Both the position numbers and the translations under genes were made by a program. Of a stretch of DNA of 64,000 nt, positions 25,034 through 35,607 are shown one piece after another. The notes below the pieces were generated by a model. That model had not been told where the DNA came from. It saw only the letters and a list, made by a program, of their open reading frames with translations, and did no database searches. The stretch spans positions 21,787 through 85,786 of the forward strand of contig CAIQUS010000157.1 of NCBI GenBank assembly GCA_903875045.1, given 5' to 3'. How positions within the stretch are numbered: the stretch's first letter is position 1; each line of letters opens with the position of its first letter. This stretch comes from an uncultured Bacteroidales bacterium (GTDB lineage Bacteria; Bacteroidota; Bacteroidia; Bacteroidales; FEN-979).

Positions 25034-26098
25034 ATGAAATCGCTGATAGTAATTGTGTTGATCTGTTTGGTGCAGAGTAGCTTTGCCCAGGTGGAAACGC
25101 TCGTTTGGAGCGATGAATTCAATGGCACAGGTGTTCCGGACCCGGCAAACTGGGGATACGATTTAGGAAGTGGCGGCTGGGGAAACAACGAGGTTCAAAC
25201 CTACACCAATTCAAGCCAGAACGCCAGACAGGAAAACGGCTTCCTCATCATCGAAGCGCTGAAACAGGGATATACCTGGACGTCAGCCAGGATCCTGACC
25301 AATAACAAACACGAATTCAAGTACGGCAGGATCGTTTTTCGTGCCAAAATGCCGGTTGGCAGCGGAACCTGGCCCGCCTTGTGGTTGCTGGGAGAAAACT
25401 TTGCCTCAAAAGGCTGGCCCGGTTGCGGTGAAATTGATGTATTGGAACATGTTGGCAAAGACCCGGGATGGGTGCAATGTGCTACTCATACTCCTTCGAG
25501 CTACGGCGGTGGTTCGATCAATTTCAAGAAAAAATTCATCAGTACCGCCAATAGCGAATTTCATACCTACCAGCTGAACTGGACTTATGAAAAGCTTGAA
25601 TTCAGCATCGACAGTGTGCTGATTTATACTTATCGTCCGGCAACAAGAAACACAGCCACCTGGCCATTCGACAAGCCTTTTTTCCTGATTATGAACCTCG
25701 CCATGGGCGGAAATATGGGAAGTGACCCGCAGTATGAAACCGGCGGGCAGAAAAATGGCATCGACCCTGCCCTGAATTCAGCACGATTGGAAGTGGATTA
25801 TGTAAAGGTGTATCAATATCCTGCTGCAATTGATGACCCTTCAGGAGGTAAAAACAATCTCAGTTCGCAGCAACCATTTTTATACCCCAATCCGAGTGAA
25901 GGCGTTGTCCGTGTGACTGTTCCTGAGGGAACTTCAGGCACAGGCATCGTTTACAATTTGTATGGGAAAAAGGTCTTCGATTTTTTTATCAATGGCTCAA
26001 CAGCAGAAATCAACCTGACAACCCTTCCAGGGGGGCTGTATTTCATCTCCCTGCAAGCGGAAGGTAAAACATATAACAATAAACTGATTATTAAATAG
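25034..26098 (+). CDS. GH16 endo-beta-1,3-glucanase (laminarinase-like) with T9SS sorting domain
   Basis: A 354-residue secreted enzyme. A signal peptide (VLICLVQSSFAQ) precedes a GH16 catalytic domain (about 22-265) with the active-site signature GEIDVLEHVG (about residues 133-142), in which the two glutamates act as nucleophile and acid/base. The ExDxxE form is typical of laminarinase-type GH16. Other family marks are WSDEFNGTG, WGNNEVQTYT and GTWPALWLLG. A T9SS domain (FLYPNPSEGVVRV to KTYNNKLIIK) ends the protein, so it would be surface-attached or released. It is followed by SusC after 17 bp. It would cut beta-1,3-glucan outside the cell before SusC import. Confidence 0.93.
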   Translation: MKSLIVIVLICLVQSSFAQVETLVWSDEFNGTGVPDPANWGYDLGSGGWGNNEVQTYTNSSQNARQENGFLIIEALKQGYTWTSARILTNNKHEFKYGRIVFRAKMPVGSGTWPALWLLGENFASKGWPGCGEIDVLEHVGKDPGWVQCATHTPSSYGGGSINFKKKFISTANSEFHTYQLNWTYEKLEFSIDSVLIYTYRPATRNTATWPFDKPFFLIMNLAMGGNMGSDPQYETGGQKNGIDPALNSARLEVDYVKVYQYPAAIDDPSGGKNNLSSQQPFLYPNPSEGVVRVTVPEGTSGTGIVYNLYGKKVFDFFINGSTAEINLTTLPGGLYFISLQAEGKTYNNKLIIK

Positions 26099-26115
26099 TC
26101 CATAAAACGCAGATT

Positions 26116-29043
26116 ATGATTCGATTATTTACGCTATTTCTTTTATCCGTTGTTTCGTTCTCCACTTTTGCCCAGGGCAGATTGATCACCGGCAAAGTAA
26201 CGGATGCCGACGGTCTCGGGCTTCCCGGCGTGACCATTCAAGTTACCGGCACCTCCTCCGGAACGGTTACGGATGTGAATGGAAACTACCAGATATCCAT
26301 TGATAAGGGAATATTAAAATTCAGTTATGTGGGTTATATTGCCCAGGAATTCAAATTGGAAAATCAGACAGTCATTAATGTTGTATTGCAGGAGAGTGTA
26401 AGTACATTGAATGAGATCGTTGTAATCGGTTATGGTACCCAGATGAAAAAGGACATTACCACAGCGGTTTCCATGGTTGACCAAAAAGATATTGAAGACA
26501 GACCGATTGTCTCTGCCGCACAGGCTTTGCAGGGCAAGGCAGCCGGTGTTCAGGTTATGCAACCCTCTGGAAAACCCGGCTCTGACCTTTCTGTCCATGT
26601 TCGCGGAACCACTTCGCTTGTAGCAGGAAACGAACCCCTCTATGTGGTAGACGGAGTCCCCACCACTGATATCCGCGGGCTCAATCCATCAGACATCGCT
26701 TCAATGAGCGTGTTAAAAGATGCCTCTTCGGCAGCCATTTACGGAGCCAGGGCAGCCAATGGCGTGGTAACCATCACCACTTTCCGTGGAAAAGAAAATA
26801 CACCAACTATTAAATTCAACAGCTATTTTGGTATGTCATGGCTTAGGAAAACGATAGCAGTGCTAAATACAAAGCAATATCGGACACTCAAAGATGAAAT
26901 GGATCCCGGTTCACTGGATCCAACCTGGACCGGTTACACCGACTGGAGTGCTGAAACTTTCGGTACCGGCTACAACCAGTCGTATCAGTTATCTGCCTCC
27001 GGTGGAGGAGAAAAAACCCAGTATTTTGCCTCTATCGGTGTGTTAAGTGACGCAGGGATCGTGAAACCGGCCCAGTTCAACCGCTATTCATTCAGGCTGA
27101 ACCTTGATAATGAACTGAGATCGTGGTTGAAAATCGGAACCAACCTGAACCTGGTTTATTCGACAACCAAAGACACCCCCGACAATGCCAGTTCAGGCCG
27201 TGGAGGGGTGATCATGAGCGCCCTCAACACCCCACCATTTTTGAGTATTTACAGTAAAACAAACCCGAATCAGTTTGATCCCAACCCTTTCCAGCCCTCC
27301 TGGGAAAATCCGGTGGCCTATATGCAGGGCCCTGATCAGAAAGCGGTTGATTTCAGGGTTTTCGGAAGCCTGAATGCAACAGCCACCATTATTAAAGGCC
27401 TTACTTTTAAAACCAACTTCGGGCTCGATTTTGCAAACCATCAGTGGGATTATTATCTCGATCCGTTCCGTACCAACTATGGCCGTGATCAACACGGGAT
27501 CGGGCGTTCAGACAAATATAACAACCTCACCTGGCTGTGGGAAAACACCCTCAATTATGATAAAACCTGGGGCAAACATAAAGTTTCAGCATTGGCAGGT
27601 GCCAGTATCCAGAAAAATACCCGCAATGATTCATACATCTCCGGTCACGATTTTCCTGCAGATGTTTCGGTAACAACCATCAATGCCGCCAACACGGTTA
27701 CCGCATCAACAGATATCCAGGAGTGGGCGCTGGCCTCTTTTTTTGGCCGGGCTACTTATGATTATAACAGCAAATATTATCTGACTGTCAGCATACGCCA
27801 TGATGGCTCATCCAAACTGGCAAATCCATGGGGAACTATGCCCTCTTTCTCAGCAGGCTGGAGAATTTCCGGTGAACCTTTCTGGAAGAAAATTACCGTG
27901 ATCAACGACCTTAAAATCCGTGGCGGATGGGGTGTAAACGGCAACCAGGAAGGCATACCCAATTATGCCCGTTTCGGACTTTTTTCTTACTATCCGCGTG
28001 CGGCTACCAATCCGCTTTCCGGTCCCATGGTTGTTCAGACAACTTATGGAAACCCCGATCTCCGGTGGGAAACAACCAATCAAACCAATGTCGGGATTGA
28101 TCTGTCGATGTTTAACTCAAGGATTACCCTGAATGTGGATGCCTACTATAAACTCACACATGATGTTATTTTGCCGGTTCAGCTTCCAGCATCCAGTCCT
28201 ATCACTTATATCATGACCAATTCCGGAAAAATTGAAAACAGGGGAATTGAGTTCAACCTGAATACAGTGAACATTGCAAAGAAACTGAGATGGGATACTG
28301 ATTTCAATATGTCTTTCAACCGTAACAAAGTGTTGGAACTGCTTTTCCCCGGGCCTTATGCTTTTGGCCATATTTACAGCAACAACCAGGATGTATCTAT
28401 TGTGAACGTTGGGTTGCCCCTCGGAACATTTTATGGCTATGTGGCAGAAGGTGTTGACCCGGCAACCGGGATGATGAAATATGCTGACCTGAATCACAAT
28501 GGGTACCGCGATGGTGGCGACCGCACGGTGATCGGCCATGGTCAGCCGAAATACACCTTTGGCATCACCAATACGTTTAGCTACTGGCGGTTTGATTTGT
28601 CGGTGTTTTTCCAGGGGAGCTACGGAAATGATATTTTCAACGCAACCCGGATCGATCTTGAAGGGATGTTCGATTCAAAAAATCAGTCGGTTGTTGTGCT
28701 GAACCGCTGGACCCCGACAAACACACATACCGATATCCCGAAAGCAAGCAAAGATGTGATCGACAATGTGCTGAATTCTACACGCTTCATAGAGGACGGG
28801 TCGTATGTCAGGTTAAAATCGATCACGCTTTCCTACAAAATCATCGAAAACACCAAAAAGCTTAAAGGTGTTCCCAAATTATCCGTTTTTGTCACAGGTC
28901 AGAACCTGCTTACTTTTACAAAGTACACCGGATTCGATCCTGAAGTAAATGCCTACGGCAGCAGTGCTACGGAAGTGGGAATTGACTATGGTACTTATCC
29001 GCAGGCACTGACGTTGATTGCAGGGATAAATGTTGAATTTTAA
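26116..29043 (+). CDS. SusC-like TonB-dependent outer membrane transporter (first of three)
   Basis: A 975-residue RagA/SusC-family transporter. It has a signal peptide, a carboxypeptidase-like regulatory domain (GKVTDADGLGLPGVTIQVTG), a TonB-box-like EIVVIGYG, a plug domain (PLYVVDGVPTTDIRGLNPSD, ASSAAIYGARAANGVVTITT) and a 22-strand barrel ending in GINVEF. It pairs with the SusD gene 11 bp downstream and follows GH16 closely. It imports oligosaccharides with energy from TonB-ExbBD; beta-1,3-linked glucans are the likely cargo given its neighbours. Confidence 0.95.
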   Translation: MIRLFTLFLLSVVSFSTFAQGRLITGKVTDADGLGLPGVTIQVTGTSSGTVTDVNGNYQISIDKGILKFSYVGYIAQEFKLENQTVINVVLQESVSTLNEIVVIGYGTQMKKDITTAVSMVDQKDIEDRPIVSAAQALQGKAAGVQVMQPSGKPGSDLSVHVRGTTSLVAGNEPLYVVDGVPTTDIRGLNPSDIASMSVLKDASSAAIYGARAANGVVTITTFRGKENTPTIKFNSYFGMSWLRKTIAVLNTKQYRTLKDEMDPGSLDPTWTGYTDWSAETFGTGYNQSYQLSASGGGEKTQYFASIGVLSDAGIVKPAQFNRYSFRLNLDNELRSWLKIGTNLNLVYSTTKDTPDNASSGRGGVIMSALNTPPFLSIYSKTNPNQFDPNPFQPSWENPVAYMQGPDQKAVDFRVFGSLNATATIIKGLTFKTNFGLDFANHQWDYYLDPFRTNYGRDQHGIGRSDKYNNLTWLWENTLNYDKTWGKHKVSALAGASIQKNTRNDSYISGHDFPADVSVTTINAANTVTASTDIQEWALASFFGRATYDYNSKYYLTVSIRHDGSSKLANPWGTMPSFSAGWRISGEPFWKKITVINDLKIRGGWGVNGNQEGIPNYARFGLFSYYPRAATNPLSGPMVVQTTYGNPDLRWETTNQTNVGIDLSMFNSRITLNVDAYYKLTHDVILPVQLPASSPITYIMTNSGKIENRGIEFNLNTVNIAKKLRWDTDFNMSFNRNKVLELLFPGPYAFGHIYSNNQDVSIVNVGLPLGTFYGYVAEGVDPATGMMKYADLNHNGYRDGGDRTVIGHGQPKYTFGITNTFSYWRFDLSVFFQGSYGNDIFNATRIDLEGMFDSKNQSVVVLNRWTPTNTHTDIPKASKDVIDNVLNSTRFIEDGSYVRLKSITLSYKIIENTKKLKGVPKLSVFVTGQNLLTFTKYTGFDPEVNAYGSSATEVGIDYGTYPQALTLIAGINVEF

Positions 29044-29054
29044 TTTTTGAACCC

Positions 29055-30521
29055 ATGAGAAAAATATTTATTATTTCCGTTTTCACCCTTGCTGTTTTCA
29101 CTTTTCAGTCATGTTCGAAATTTCTGGATATCAAACCTGTGTCGTATGGCATTGCGGTTGAGAACAGCAGTTCCGATTCTGTGTTGTATAAATCCGCAGA
29201 GCAGGTTGAGGCTGCCCTGGGCGGCGCTTATGGTGATTTTAAAAACGAATATTTTCAATTCGATTATTTTGTAAACGGCGATGCCCAGGCCGATGACGCT
29301 TATGCAGGGGCTGACAATCCGGCCAACTTTCAGATTGATGATTTCAAACTTGACGCAACCAATTCAAATGTAAGCCGCGACTGGGGCTACCTTTATTCAG
29401 CCATTGGTAAAACCAATTCCATCATCAACAATGTAAACTCCTGTCCCGATCCCGCCCTTGCGCCGGAACGTAAAACCGAGATCATTGCGGAAGCCTCATT
29501 TATCAGGGCATTCATGTATTTTCAACTGGTACAGCTTTGGGGTGATGTTCCATTGCAATTGAAGGAGGTGAAGACAATCAGTGCAAGCAATTTAGCGGAA
29601 ATATATCCGCTGCTTTACCCGCCCAGAGCTGCAAAGTCAGCGATATACAAGCAAATCATTGCTGATCTTGAAACAGCCCTGGCCGGAGTACCTGTTAGTG
29701 CGATTAACAAAGGATATGTCACCAGAGGAGCTGTAAATTCAATGCTTGGATATGTTTATGCCACACAGGAACCGCACGACTGGATCAAAGTTTCGCAATA
29801 TTGTGATGCGGTGATTGCCGGAGGCTACAGTCTTATGCCAAACTACAACGACTTGTGGAATAATCAAAATAAGAATTGTGCCGAATCGATTTTTGAGATC
29901 AATTATACCGGTGGAGCAACCGATGGTAACTGGGGAACAAAAATGTTCAGAGGGTTGGATTGGAAAAAATTTAATATTCCATCCAACGACATTGTAAAGG
30001 CCTTTGATGATGAAAAGGATACCGTAAGAAAGAATGCTTCCATTATTTTCCTTGACGTAACCGGAAAATGGTCAGATCAAAACTGGCCTCAGAAAAATTA
30101 TCCTTTTGTAAATAAGTACCGGAATTTTAATGAAGGAAGCGATCAGGACTATATTTTTATCCGCCTGGCAGATATCCTCCTGCTGAAAGCAGAGGCGTTG
30201 AATGAGCAAAACGATCTGGTCGGCGCTGCCGCCCTGGTTAACCAGGTGCGGCACAGGGCCTTGCTACAGGACACCCCTGCTTCTTCGCAGGAAGCAATGC
30301 GGCTTGCCATTGAGAAGGAGAGAAGGTTGGAGCTTGCGTATGAGGCCCACCGCTGGTTTGATCTGAAACGCACAGGCAGGGCTATTGAAGTGATGAACAA
30401 TGCCATCGGGCCGGATGGGCAGAAAATAGGATACAAGCTTACTGTAAACAAATCGGTTTGGCCGATTCCCCAGGCAGAGTTGGATAAGAATAAACAATTG
30501 GTGCAAAATCCGGGATACTAA
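29055..30521 (+). CDS. SusD-like glycan-binding lipoprotein (first of three)
   Basis: A 488-residue RagB/SusD protein. The lipobox is FQSC. TPR-like helices carry ASFIRAFMYFQLVQLWGDVP, and the C-terminal motifs are RLADILLLKAEALNEQND and RRLELAYEAHRWFDLKRTG. It ends ELDKNKQLVQNPGY, the usual SusD terminus. It caps the partner SusC and captures oligosaccharide at the cell surface. Confidence 0.95.
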   Translation: MRKIFIISVFTLAVFTFQSCSKFLDIKPVSYGIAVENSSSDSVLYKSAEQVEAALGGAYGDFKNEYFQFDYFVNGDAQADDAYAGADNPANFQIDDFKLDATNSNVSRDWGYLYSAIGKTNSIINNVNSCPDPALAPERKTEIIAEASFIRAFMYFQLVQLWGDVPLQLKEVKTISASNLAEIYPLLYPPRAAKSAIYKQIIADLETALAGVPVSAINKGYVTRGAVNSMLGYVYATQEPHDWIKVSQYCDAVIAGGYSLMPNYNDLWNNQNKNCAESIFEINYTGGATDGNWGTKMFRGLDWKKFNIPSNDIVKAFDDEKDTVRKNASIIFLDVTGKWSDQNWPQKNYPFVNKYRNFNEGSDQDYIFIRLADILLLKAEALNEQNDLVGAAALVNQVRHRALLQDTPASSQEAMRLAIEKERRLELAYEAHRWFDLKRTGRAIEVMNNAIGPDGQKIGYKLTVNKSVWPIPQAELDKNKQLVQNPGY

Positions 30522-30860
30522 TAATAGGCCGATTAATCAGACTTTATCAAATTGGGACGTTGGAATGAAATATTTCACCCCTTCGGGGTTAATTGAATTG
30601 AAGAACCTGTTTATGCTACAATAATTTCAGCCCTTCGGGCTTTCTATGAAGAAACATATTTTTCTGTGAATCAGGAAATGCAATCATGAAAAGGACAGGC
30701 TTGCATTATGAAAAATGTTGGTTTTACCATAATCCCGAAGGGATGACAGGATTTTAGCATAATGCAGGATTGATTTTTTCAGAATCCCGAAGGGATGATA
30801 TGATTTATTATTAATTCGGGAACAGTATTTATTTTTATTTGACAAAACAGCATTCAGAAC
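30522..30860. other. Intergenic region with four dispersed hairpin elements
   Basis: No gene is seen. Four CCCTTCGGG/CCCGAAGGG hairpins occur: ACCCCTTCGGGGTT (30577-30590), AGCCCTTCGGGCTT (30629-30642), ATCCCGAAGGGAT (30732-30744) and ATCCCGAAGGGAT (30784-30796). The first two point one way and the last two the other. All carry a variant of the TGATATGATT-type tail found near 13.8-14.3 kb. They could terminate the SusD transcript or stabilise RNA ends; no promoter for the GH30 gene is convincing. Confidence 0.75.
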
Positions 30861-32342
30861 ATGCACCAAAAATTCTTTCTGACGAGTATCGGTTACTTCG
30901 GTAAAACGCTGACCCTTCTCACTTGTCTTCTTGTGATGAGCTGTAAAGCCAAAGAAGGCCCTGCTGCACCTGACCCGCCGCCTTCGGATGTGACAGGTAC
31001 CGCTCAATTGTGGCTTACAAAAGGAGATAAATCGAAGCTGTTAAGCAGGGAGGCTGATCTTTCAATCAAAAAAGTCGCTTCCGGCTCTTTCCCGGTAGTT
31101 ACCATTGATACTGCTACGCAGCTTCAATCTGTCGAAGGCTTTGGGGCAGCGCTAACCGGTTCCTCGGCATGGCTGTTACACAATAAAATGAGTGATGGTG
31201 CACGGCAAACCTTACTCCGGCAGTTATTTGATACGGTTAACGGCGCCGGAATTTCCTATTTACGCCTGACCATTGGCGCCTCGGACTTCTCTTTGTCTGA
31301 TTTTACCTATAACGACTTACCCTCAGGTCAGACCGATTTTACCCTGCAGCATTTCTCACTGTCCAGGGATACCTCAGAGGTGATCCCCATCCTGAAAGAG
31401 ATCCTTCATTTGTCGCCAGCCATCAAATTAATGGGTTCGCCGTGGAGTCCCCCTGCCTGGATGAAAACCAATAACAGCATGAAGGGTGGAAAATTGAGAA
31501 CGGATTGTTATGATGTATATGCCGCTTATTTTATTAAGTACATACAGGCTATGAAAAGCCATGGTATTACCATCTCATCCATCACACCGCAAAATGAGCC
31601 GCTGTATGCCACTGCAAATTATCCCTGCATGGGGATGCAGCCCGGTGAGCAGTTGACATTCATTAAAGACCATCTCGGTCCAAAATTCCAATCTGAGGGT
31701 ATCAGTACAAAAATAATTATTTATGACCACAATTGGGACAATACCAATTATGCGATCTCCATACTCAACGATCCTGATGCGAAAAGGTATATTGCCGGGT
31801 CCGCATTTCACGCTTATGCCGGCGATGTTTCGGCCATGAGTTCAGTTCATAGCGCCCACCCTGACAAGGCATTGTATTTTACCGAAATTTCCGGAGGCGC
31901 CTGGGCCACTGATTTTGGTGGCAACCTGATGTGGAACATGAAAAATATCTTCATCGGAACAATGCTGAACTGGTCGGGGACAGCCATGCTCTGGAACCTT
32001 GCGTTGGATCAAAATTATGGTCCTCAGAACAATGGATGCAACAATTGCCGCGGGGTGGTTACGGTTAACCAGACCAATGGCCAGGTAACCTTGAACGAAG
32101 AGTATTATTCGATTGCTCATTTTTCAAAATTTGTAAGACCCGGAGCAGTCAGAATTGCATCTGGTTTTACATCGGGCCTGACCGGGGTCGGGGTTGTTGC
32201 ATTTTTAAATCCGAATGGGTCAAAGGCAATGATCGCCTGCAATTATGGATCTTCCTTAACCACCTTTACTGTGAAACAGGGGGGAAAGAATTTTTCGTGT
32301 TCTGTTCCGGCACAATCGGTCGTTTCTGTTGTATGGAAATAG
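30861..32342 (+). CDS. GH30 family glucanase lipoprotein (probable beta-1,6-glucanase)
   Basis: A 493-residue lipoprotein (lipobox VMSC) with a GH30 (beta/alpha)8 barrel and side beta domain. Family marks are VEGFGAALTGSSAWLL, LRLTIGASDFS, MGSPWSPPAWMKTN, the acid/base glutamate in TPQNEPLY (about residue 247) and the nucleophile glutamate in YFTEISGG (about 340). It also has the C-terminal HFSKFVRPGAVRI and VVAFLNPNGSK of the beta domain. GH30 enzymes in beta-glucan loci usually are subfamily 3 endo-beta-1,6-glucanases that remove branches. Glucosylceramidase-type activity cannot be excluded from sequence alone. Confidence 0.92.
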   Translation: MHQKFFLTSIGYFGKTLTLLTCLLVMSCKAKEGPAAPDPPPSDVTGTAQLWLTKGDKSKLLSREADLSIKKVASGSFPVVTIDTATQLQSVEGFGAALTGSSAWLLHNKMSDGARQTLLRQLFDTVNGAGISYLRLTIGASDFSLSDFTYNDLPSGQTDFTLQHFSLSRDTSEVIPILKEILHLSPAIKLMGSPWSPPAWMKTNNSMKGGKLRTDCYDVYAAYFIKYIQAMKSHGITISSITPQNEPLYATANYPCMGMQPGEQLTFIKDHLGPKFQSEGISTKIIIYDHNWDNTNYAISILNDPDAKRYIAGSAFHAYAGDVSAMSSVHSAHPDKALYFTEISGGAWATDFGGNLMWNMKNIFIGTMLNWSGTAMLWNLALDQNYGPQNNGCNNCRGVVTVNQTNGQVTLNEEYYSIAHFSKFVRPGAVRIASGFTSGLTGVGVVAFLNPNGSKAMIACNYGSSLTTFTVKQGGKNFSCSVPAQSVVSVVWK

Positions 32343-32427
32343 AGTCAGGAACAAAATGATGCAAAGAAACATTTAAACCACTTCATTATCACCTATTATA
32401 AACCATTATCAAAATACCACTAAAACC

Positions 32428-35400
32428 ATGAAAAAAAAGTACCCTGATTTTCCAAATTACAGCGCATTCAGAAGAAGACTGATGCTTGTGACAGGTATTC
32501 TTTGGCTTGGCGTTACTACGCTTATTGCGCAGAACACCTTCCAATATACAGGCACGGTGTCCGATAAAACAGGTGAGACATTGCCAGGCGTCAGTGTCGT
32601 AGTTAAAGGCACCGTGAATGGTGCGGCAACCGACATACAAGGAGGTTACAAAATAACTTCAACCAGATCAACTGAAATACTTGTGTTTTCATTTGTCGGA
32701 TATGTTACCCAGGAAATTGAAACACCTGCAGGCATCCCATTGAAGGTGGTACTGGCGAGCAGTGCGGTGGGATTATCCGAATTGGTGGTAATTGGTTACG
32801 GCACCCAAAAGAAAAGTGTAGTTACAGGGGCTATTTCCAAGGTTAAAAGCACGGATCTGGAATATATGCCGATTGTACGCATTGAGCAGGCATTGCAGGG
32901 AAGAACAACCGGTGTAAGTGTGGCTTCCAGTTCAGGCCAGCCGGGTGCGTCATCTACAGTGCGTGTGCGTGGTACAACAACCATCAACAACAGCAACCCG
33001 TTATATGTTGTTGACGGGGTTCCCCTCGACAACGGAGGCATCGACTATTTGAATTCGGATGATATTGAGTCCATCGAGGTATTAAAAGATGCCGCATCTG
33101 CCGCAATTTATGGCACCCGTGCTGCAAGTGGTGTCATCATCGTGACCACCAAAAAAGGCAAATCAGGCAGTTTAAAGGTTGGTTCGGGCAGCATGTCTGT
33201 AAATTTCAACGCATATTTCGGAACACAGGCCCCTGCAAAAAAACTTGAATTGCTCAATGCTACCGATTATGCAACATTAAGAAATGAAGCTTCTGTCAAT
33301 GGCGGAGGCCCGGTCGTTTTTGATAATCCTTCTTCATTTGGCACCGGGACCGACTGGCAAAGCACCATTTTTAATAAATCGGCAAAAATTCAGAATTATG
33401 AATTAAGCATCAGCGGCGGAAATGATAAATCGAACTATTATACGTCCATGGGATATTTTACCCAGGAAGGGGTAATCGCCACCGACATTTCCAATTACAA
33501 AAGGCTTAACCTGCGTTTTAATTCGGCACATAAAGTAAAAGACTGGTTACGATTTGGGAATAATATTGGCTATACCCATATCAAGAGCCAGGGTTCGCTC
33601 AATACCAACAGTGAGTATGGCGGCCCGCTGTCATCGGCCATCAACCTGGATCCCATCACACAAACAGTGATCACAGACCCTGCCATTGCCAACGCTTCAC
33701 CGTACATTGATCATTTTGTGGTGAGAGACGCCAATGGTAATCCTTACGGAATTTCGCAATATGTTGGTCAGGAAATGACCAACCCGCTTGCTTACATTCA
33801 AACCCGGCTGGGCAATTTTGGATGGTCTGATAATCTCATCGGCAACATGTACGCTGAGATTGAGCCCATCAAAGGGTTGAAAGTAAAATCGGATATTGGA
33901 GCTAAACTGGCATTTTATGGCGATGAAAGTTTTTCACCGGTTTCTTATCTGAATGCATCAACCTCCACTTCCAATAACTCCTATTACCGGTCGAACAACA
34001 GGGGTTTTATCTGGAATTGGGAGAATACAGCTTCTTATACACGCAGCTTCGGAAAACACAATGGTACAGTTCTGATCGGGACAAGTGCTTTTGTCGAAAA
34101 TTTCATTGGGGTGAATGCCACCTATAAAAACCTGCCGGTAAATACTTTTGCAGAGGCCTCAATGAACTATAATGTGGTCGCCGCCGACAGGGTAGGAGGT
34201 GGCTGGGAAACCCCTGACCATAAGGTCAGTTCAATTTTTGCCCGTGTGATATACAACTACAACGAAAAATATTTGTTCACCGGTATTGTCCGCCGTGATG
34301 GTTCATCCCGGTTTGGAAGTAACAACAAATATGGTATTTTTCCATCAGCTTCCATTGGTTGGGTAGCTTCACGGGAAAATTTCTGGCCGGAAAATAAGGT
34401 TGTAACATTTGTTAAACTCCGTGGTTCTTATGGAGTCAATGGCAATGATAACATCGGTGATTTTCAATACATGTCAACTGTGGGAGGAGGACGAAATTAT
34501 ACATTTGGGGCTGATGGTTATGTGATCGGATACAGCCCAAACGCCCCCGCAAATCCTGATTTGAAATGGGAGCAAACAAGCCAGTTAAACCTGGGATTTG
34601 AGGCCACATTTTTCCAGGACCTTACCCTGGTTTTCGACTGGTTCAATAAAAACACAACAGGTATGCTGCAACCGGTTATTTTACCGGGTTATGTGGGTGC
34701 CGCAGGATTTCCGACAGGGAACGTAGGCTCCATGACCAATAAGGGTGTTGAAATGGAATTAGGCTACCATAAGAAAATTGGTGAATTCGATCTGAAATTC
34801 AGTGGAAATGCTTCATACCTGAAAAATGAAATCACGGAGCTTGGAACAGTAGATTTTATCTCAGGAGCAACATTCCAGTCAAGCAGTTACGAAATAAGCC
34901 GGCTGGCCGTCGGGCATCCCATTGGTGCTTTTTATGGGTTCCAGGTACTGGATATTTTTCAATCAATGTCCAAAGTTCAGGGTTACGTCGACAAAAACGG
35001 AAATATGATTCAACCCAATGCAAAACCGGGTGATTTTCGTTATGCTGATTTGAATAGTGATGGCAAAATTGATGCAAATGACCGTACTTTTATCGGGGAT
35101 CCCACACCAACATGGTCGTATGGTTTCACGATCAATGCGGCTTTTAAGGGATTTGATATTATGGTTTTCTGCCAGGGTGTTGCCGGCAATGACGTTTTCA
35201 ACGGATTACGCCGTCTCGATATTCCTACAGCCAACTGGACTTCCGATGCATTAGGCCGTTGGACTGGCCCGGGAACGTCGACCGATTACCCCCGTCTTGC
35301 CGTTGGTGACCCGAATGGAAACTTCAGCAAACCCTCCACTTTCTTTTTAACAAATGGCTCTTATTTCAGGTTCAAAACCATCCAATTGGGTTACACAATT

Positions 35401-35586
35401 CCCAAAAAGATTGTTGAGAAAATTGGTTTACAGCTGCTGCGGGTATATGTTACCACCAACAATCTGATAACCTTTACAAAGTATAAGGGTTATGATCCTG
35501 AAATTGGTGGAAGCAGTTATGGCATCGACCGTGGAGTTTATCCACAAGCCCGGTCGTTTATGATCGGATTAACGGTTACTATTTAA
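32428..35586 (+). CDS. SusC-like TonB-dependent transporter (second of three)
   Basis: A 1052-residue SusC homologue. A signal segment (MLVTGILWLGVTTLIAQ) precedes the regulatory domain (GTVSDKTGETLPGVSVVVKG), TonB-box-like ELVVIGYG, plug (PLYVVDGVPLDNGGIDYLNS) and barrel, ending FMIGLTVTI. It forms a pair with the SusD gene 21 bp downstream and sits between GH30 and GH16 genes. Its sequence differs clearly from the first SusC, so it probably takes a different oligosaccharide size or branching class. Confidence 0.95.
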   Translation: MKKKYPDFPNYSAFRRRLMLVTGILWLGVTTLIAQNTFQYTGTVSDKTGETLPGVSVVVKGTVNGAATDIQGGYKITSTRSTEILVFSFVGYVTQEIETPAGIPLKVVLASSAVGLSELVVIGYGTQKKSVVTGAISKVKSTDLEYMPIVRIEQALQGRTTGVSVASSSGQPGASSTVRVRGTTTINNSNPLYVVDGVPLDNGGIDYLNSDDIESIEVLKDAASAAIYGTRAASGVIIVTTKKGKSGSLKVGSGSMSVNFNAYFGTQAPAKKLELLNATDYATLRNEASVNGGGPVVFDNPSSFGTGTDWQSTIFNKSAKIQNYELSISGGNDKSNYYTSMGYFTQEGVIATDISNYKRLNLRFNSAHKVKDWLRFGNNIGYTHIKSQGSLNTNSEYGGPLSSAINLDPITQTVITDPAIANASPYIDHFVVRDANGNPYGISQYVGQEMTNPLAYIQTRLGNFGWSDNLIGNMYAEIEPIKGLKVKSDIGAKLAFYGDESFSPVSYLNASTSTSNNSYYRSNNRGFIWNWENTASYTRSFGKHNGTVLIGTSAFVENFIGVNATYKNLPVNTFAEASMNYNVVAADRVGGGWETPDHKVSSIFARVIYNYNEKYLFTGIVRRDGSSRFGSNNKYGIFPSASIGWVASRENFWPENKVVTFVKLRGSYGVNGNDNIGDFQYMSTVGGGRNYTFGADGYVIGYSPNAPANPDLKWEQTSQLNLGFEATFFQDLTLVFDWFNKNTTGMLQPVILPGYVGAAGFPTGNVGSMTNKGVEMELGYHKKIGEFDLKFSGNASYLKNEITELGTVDFISGATFQSSSYEISRLAVGHPIGAFYGFQVLDIFQSMSKVQGYVDKNGNMIQPNAKPGDFRYADLNSDGKIDANDRTFIGDPTPTWSYGFTINAAFKGFDIMVFCQGVAGNDVFNGLRRLDIPTANWTSDALGRWTGPGTSTDYPRLAVGDPNGNFSKPSTFFLTNGSYFRFKTIQLGYTIPKKIVEKIGLQLLRVYVTTNNLITFTKYKGYDPEIGGSSYGIDRGVYPQARSFMIGLTVTI

Positions 35587-35607
35587 TCACCTGTAAAATT
35601 GAAAACG

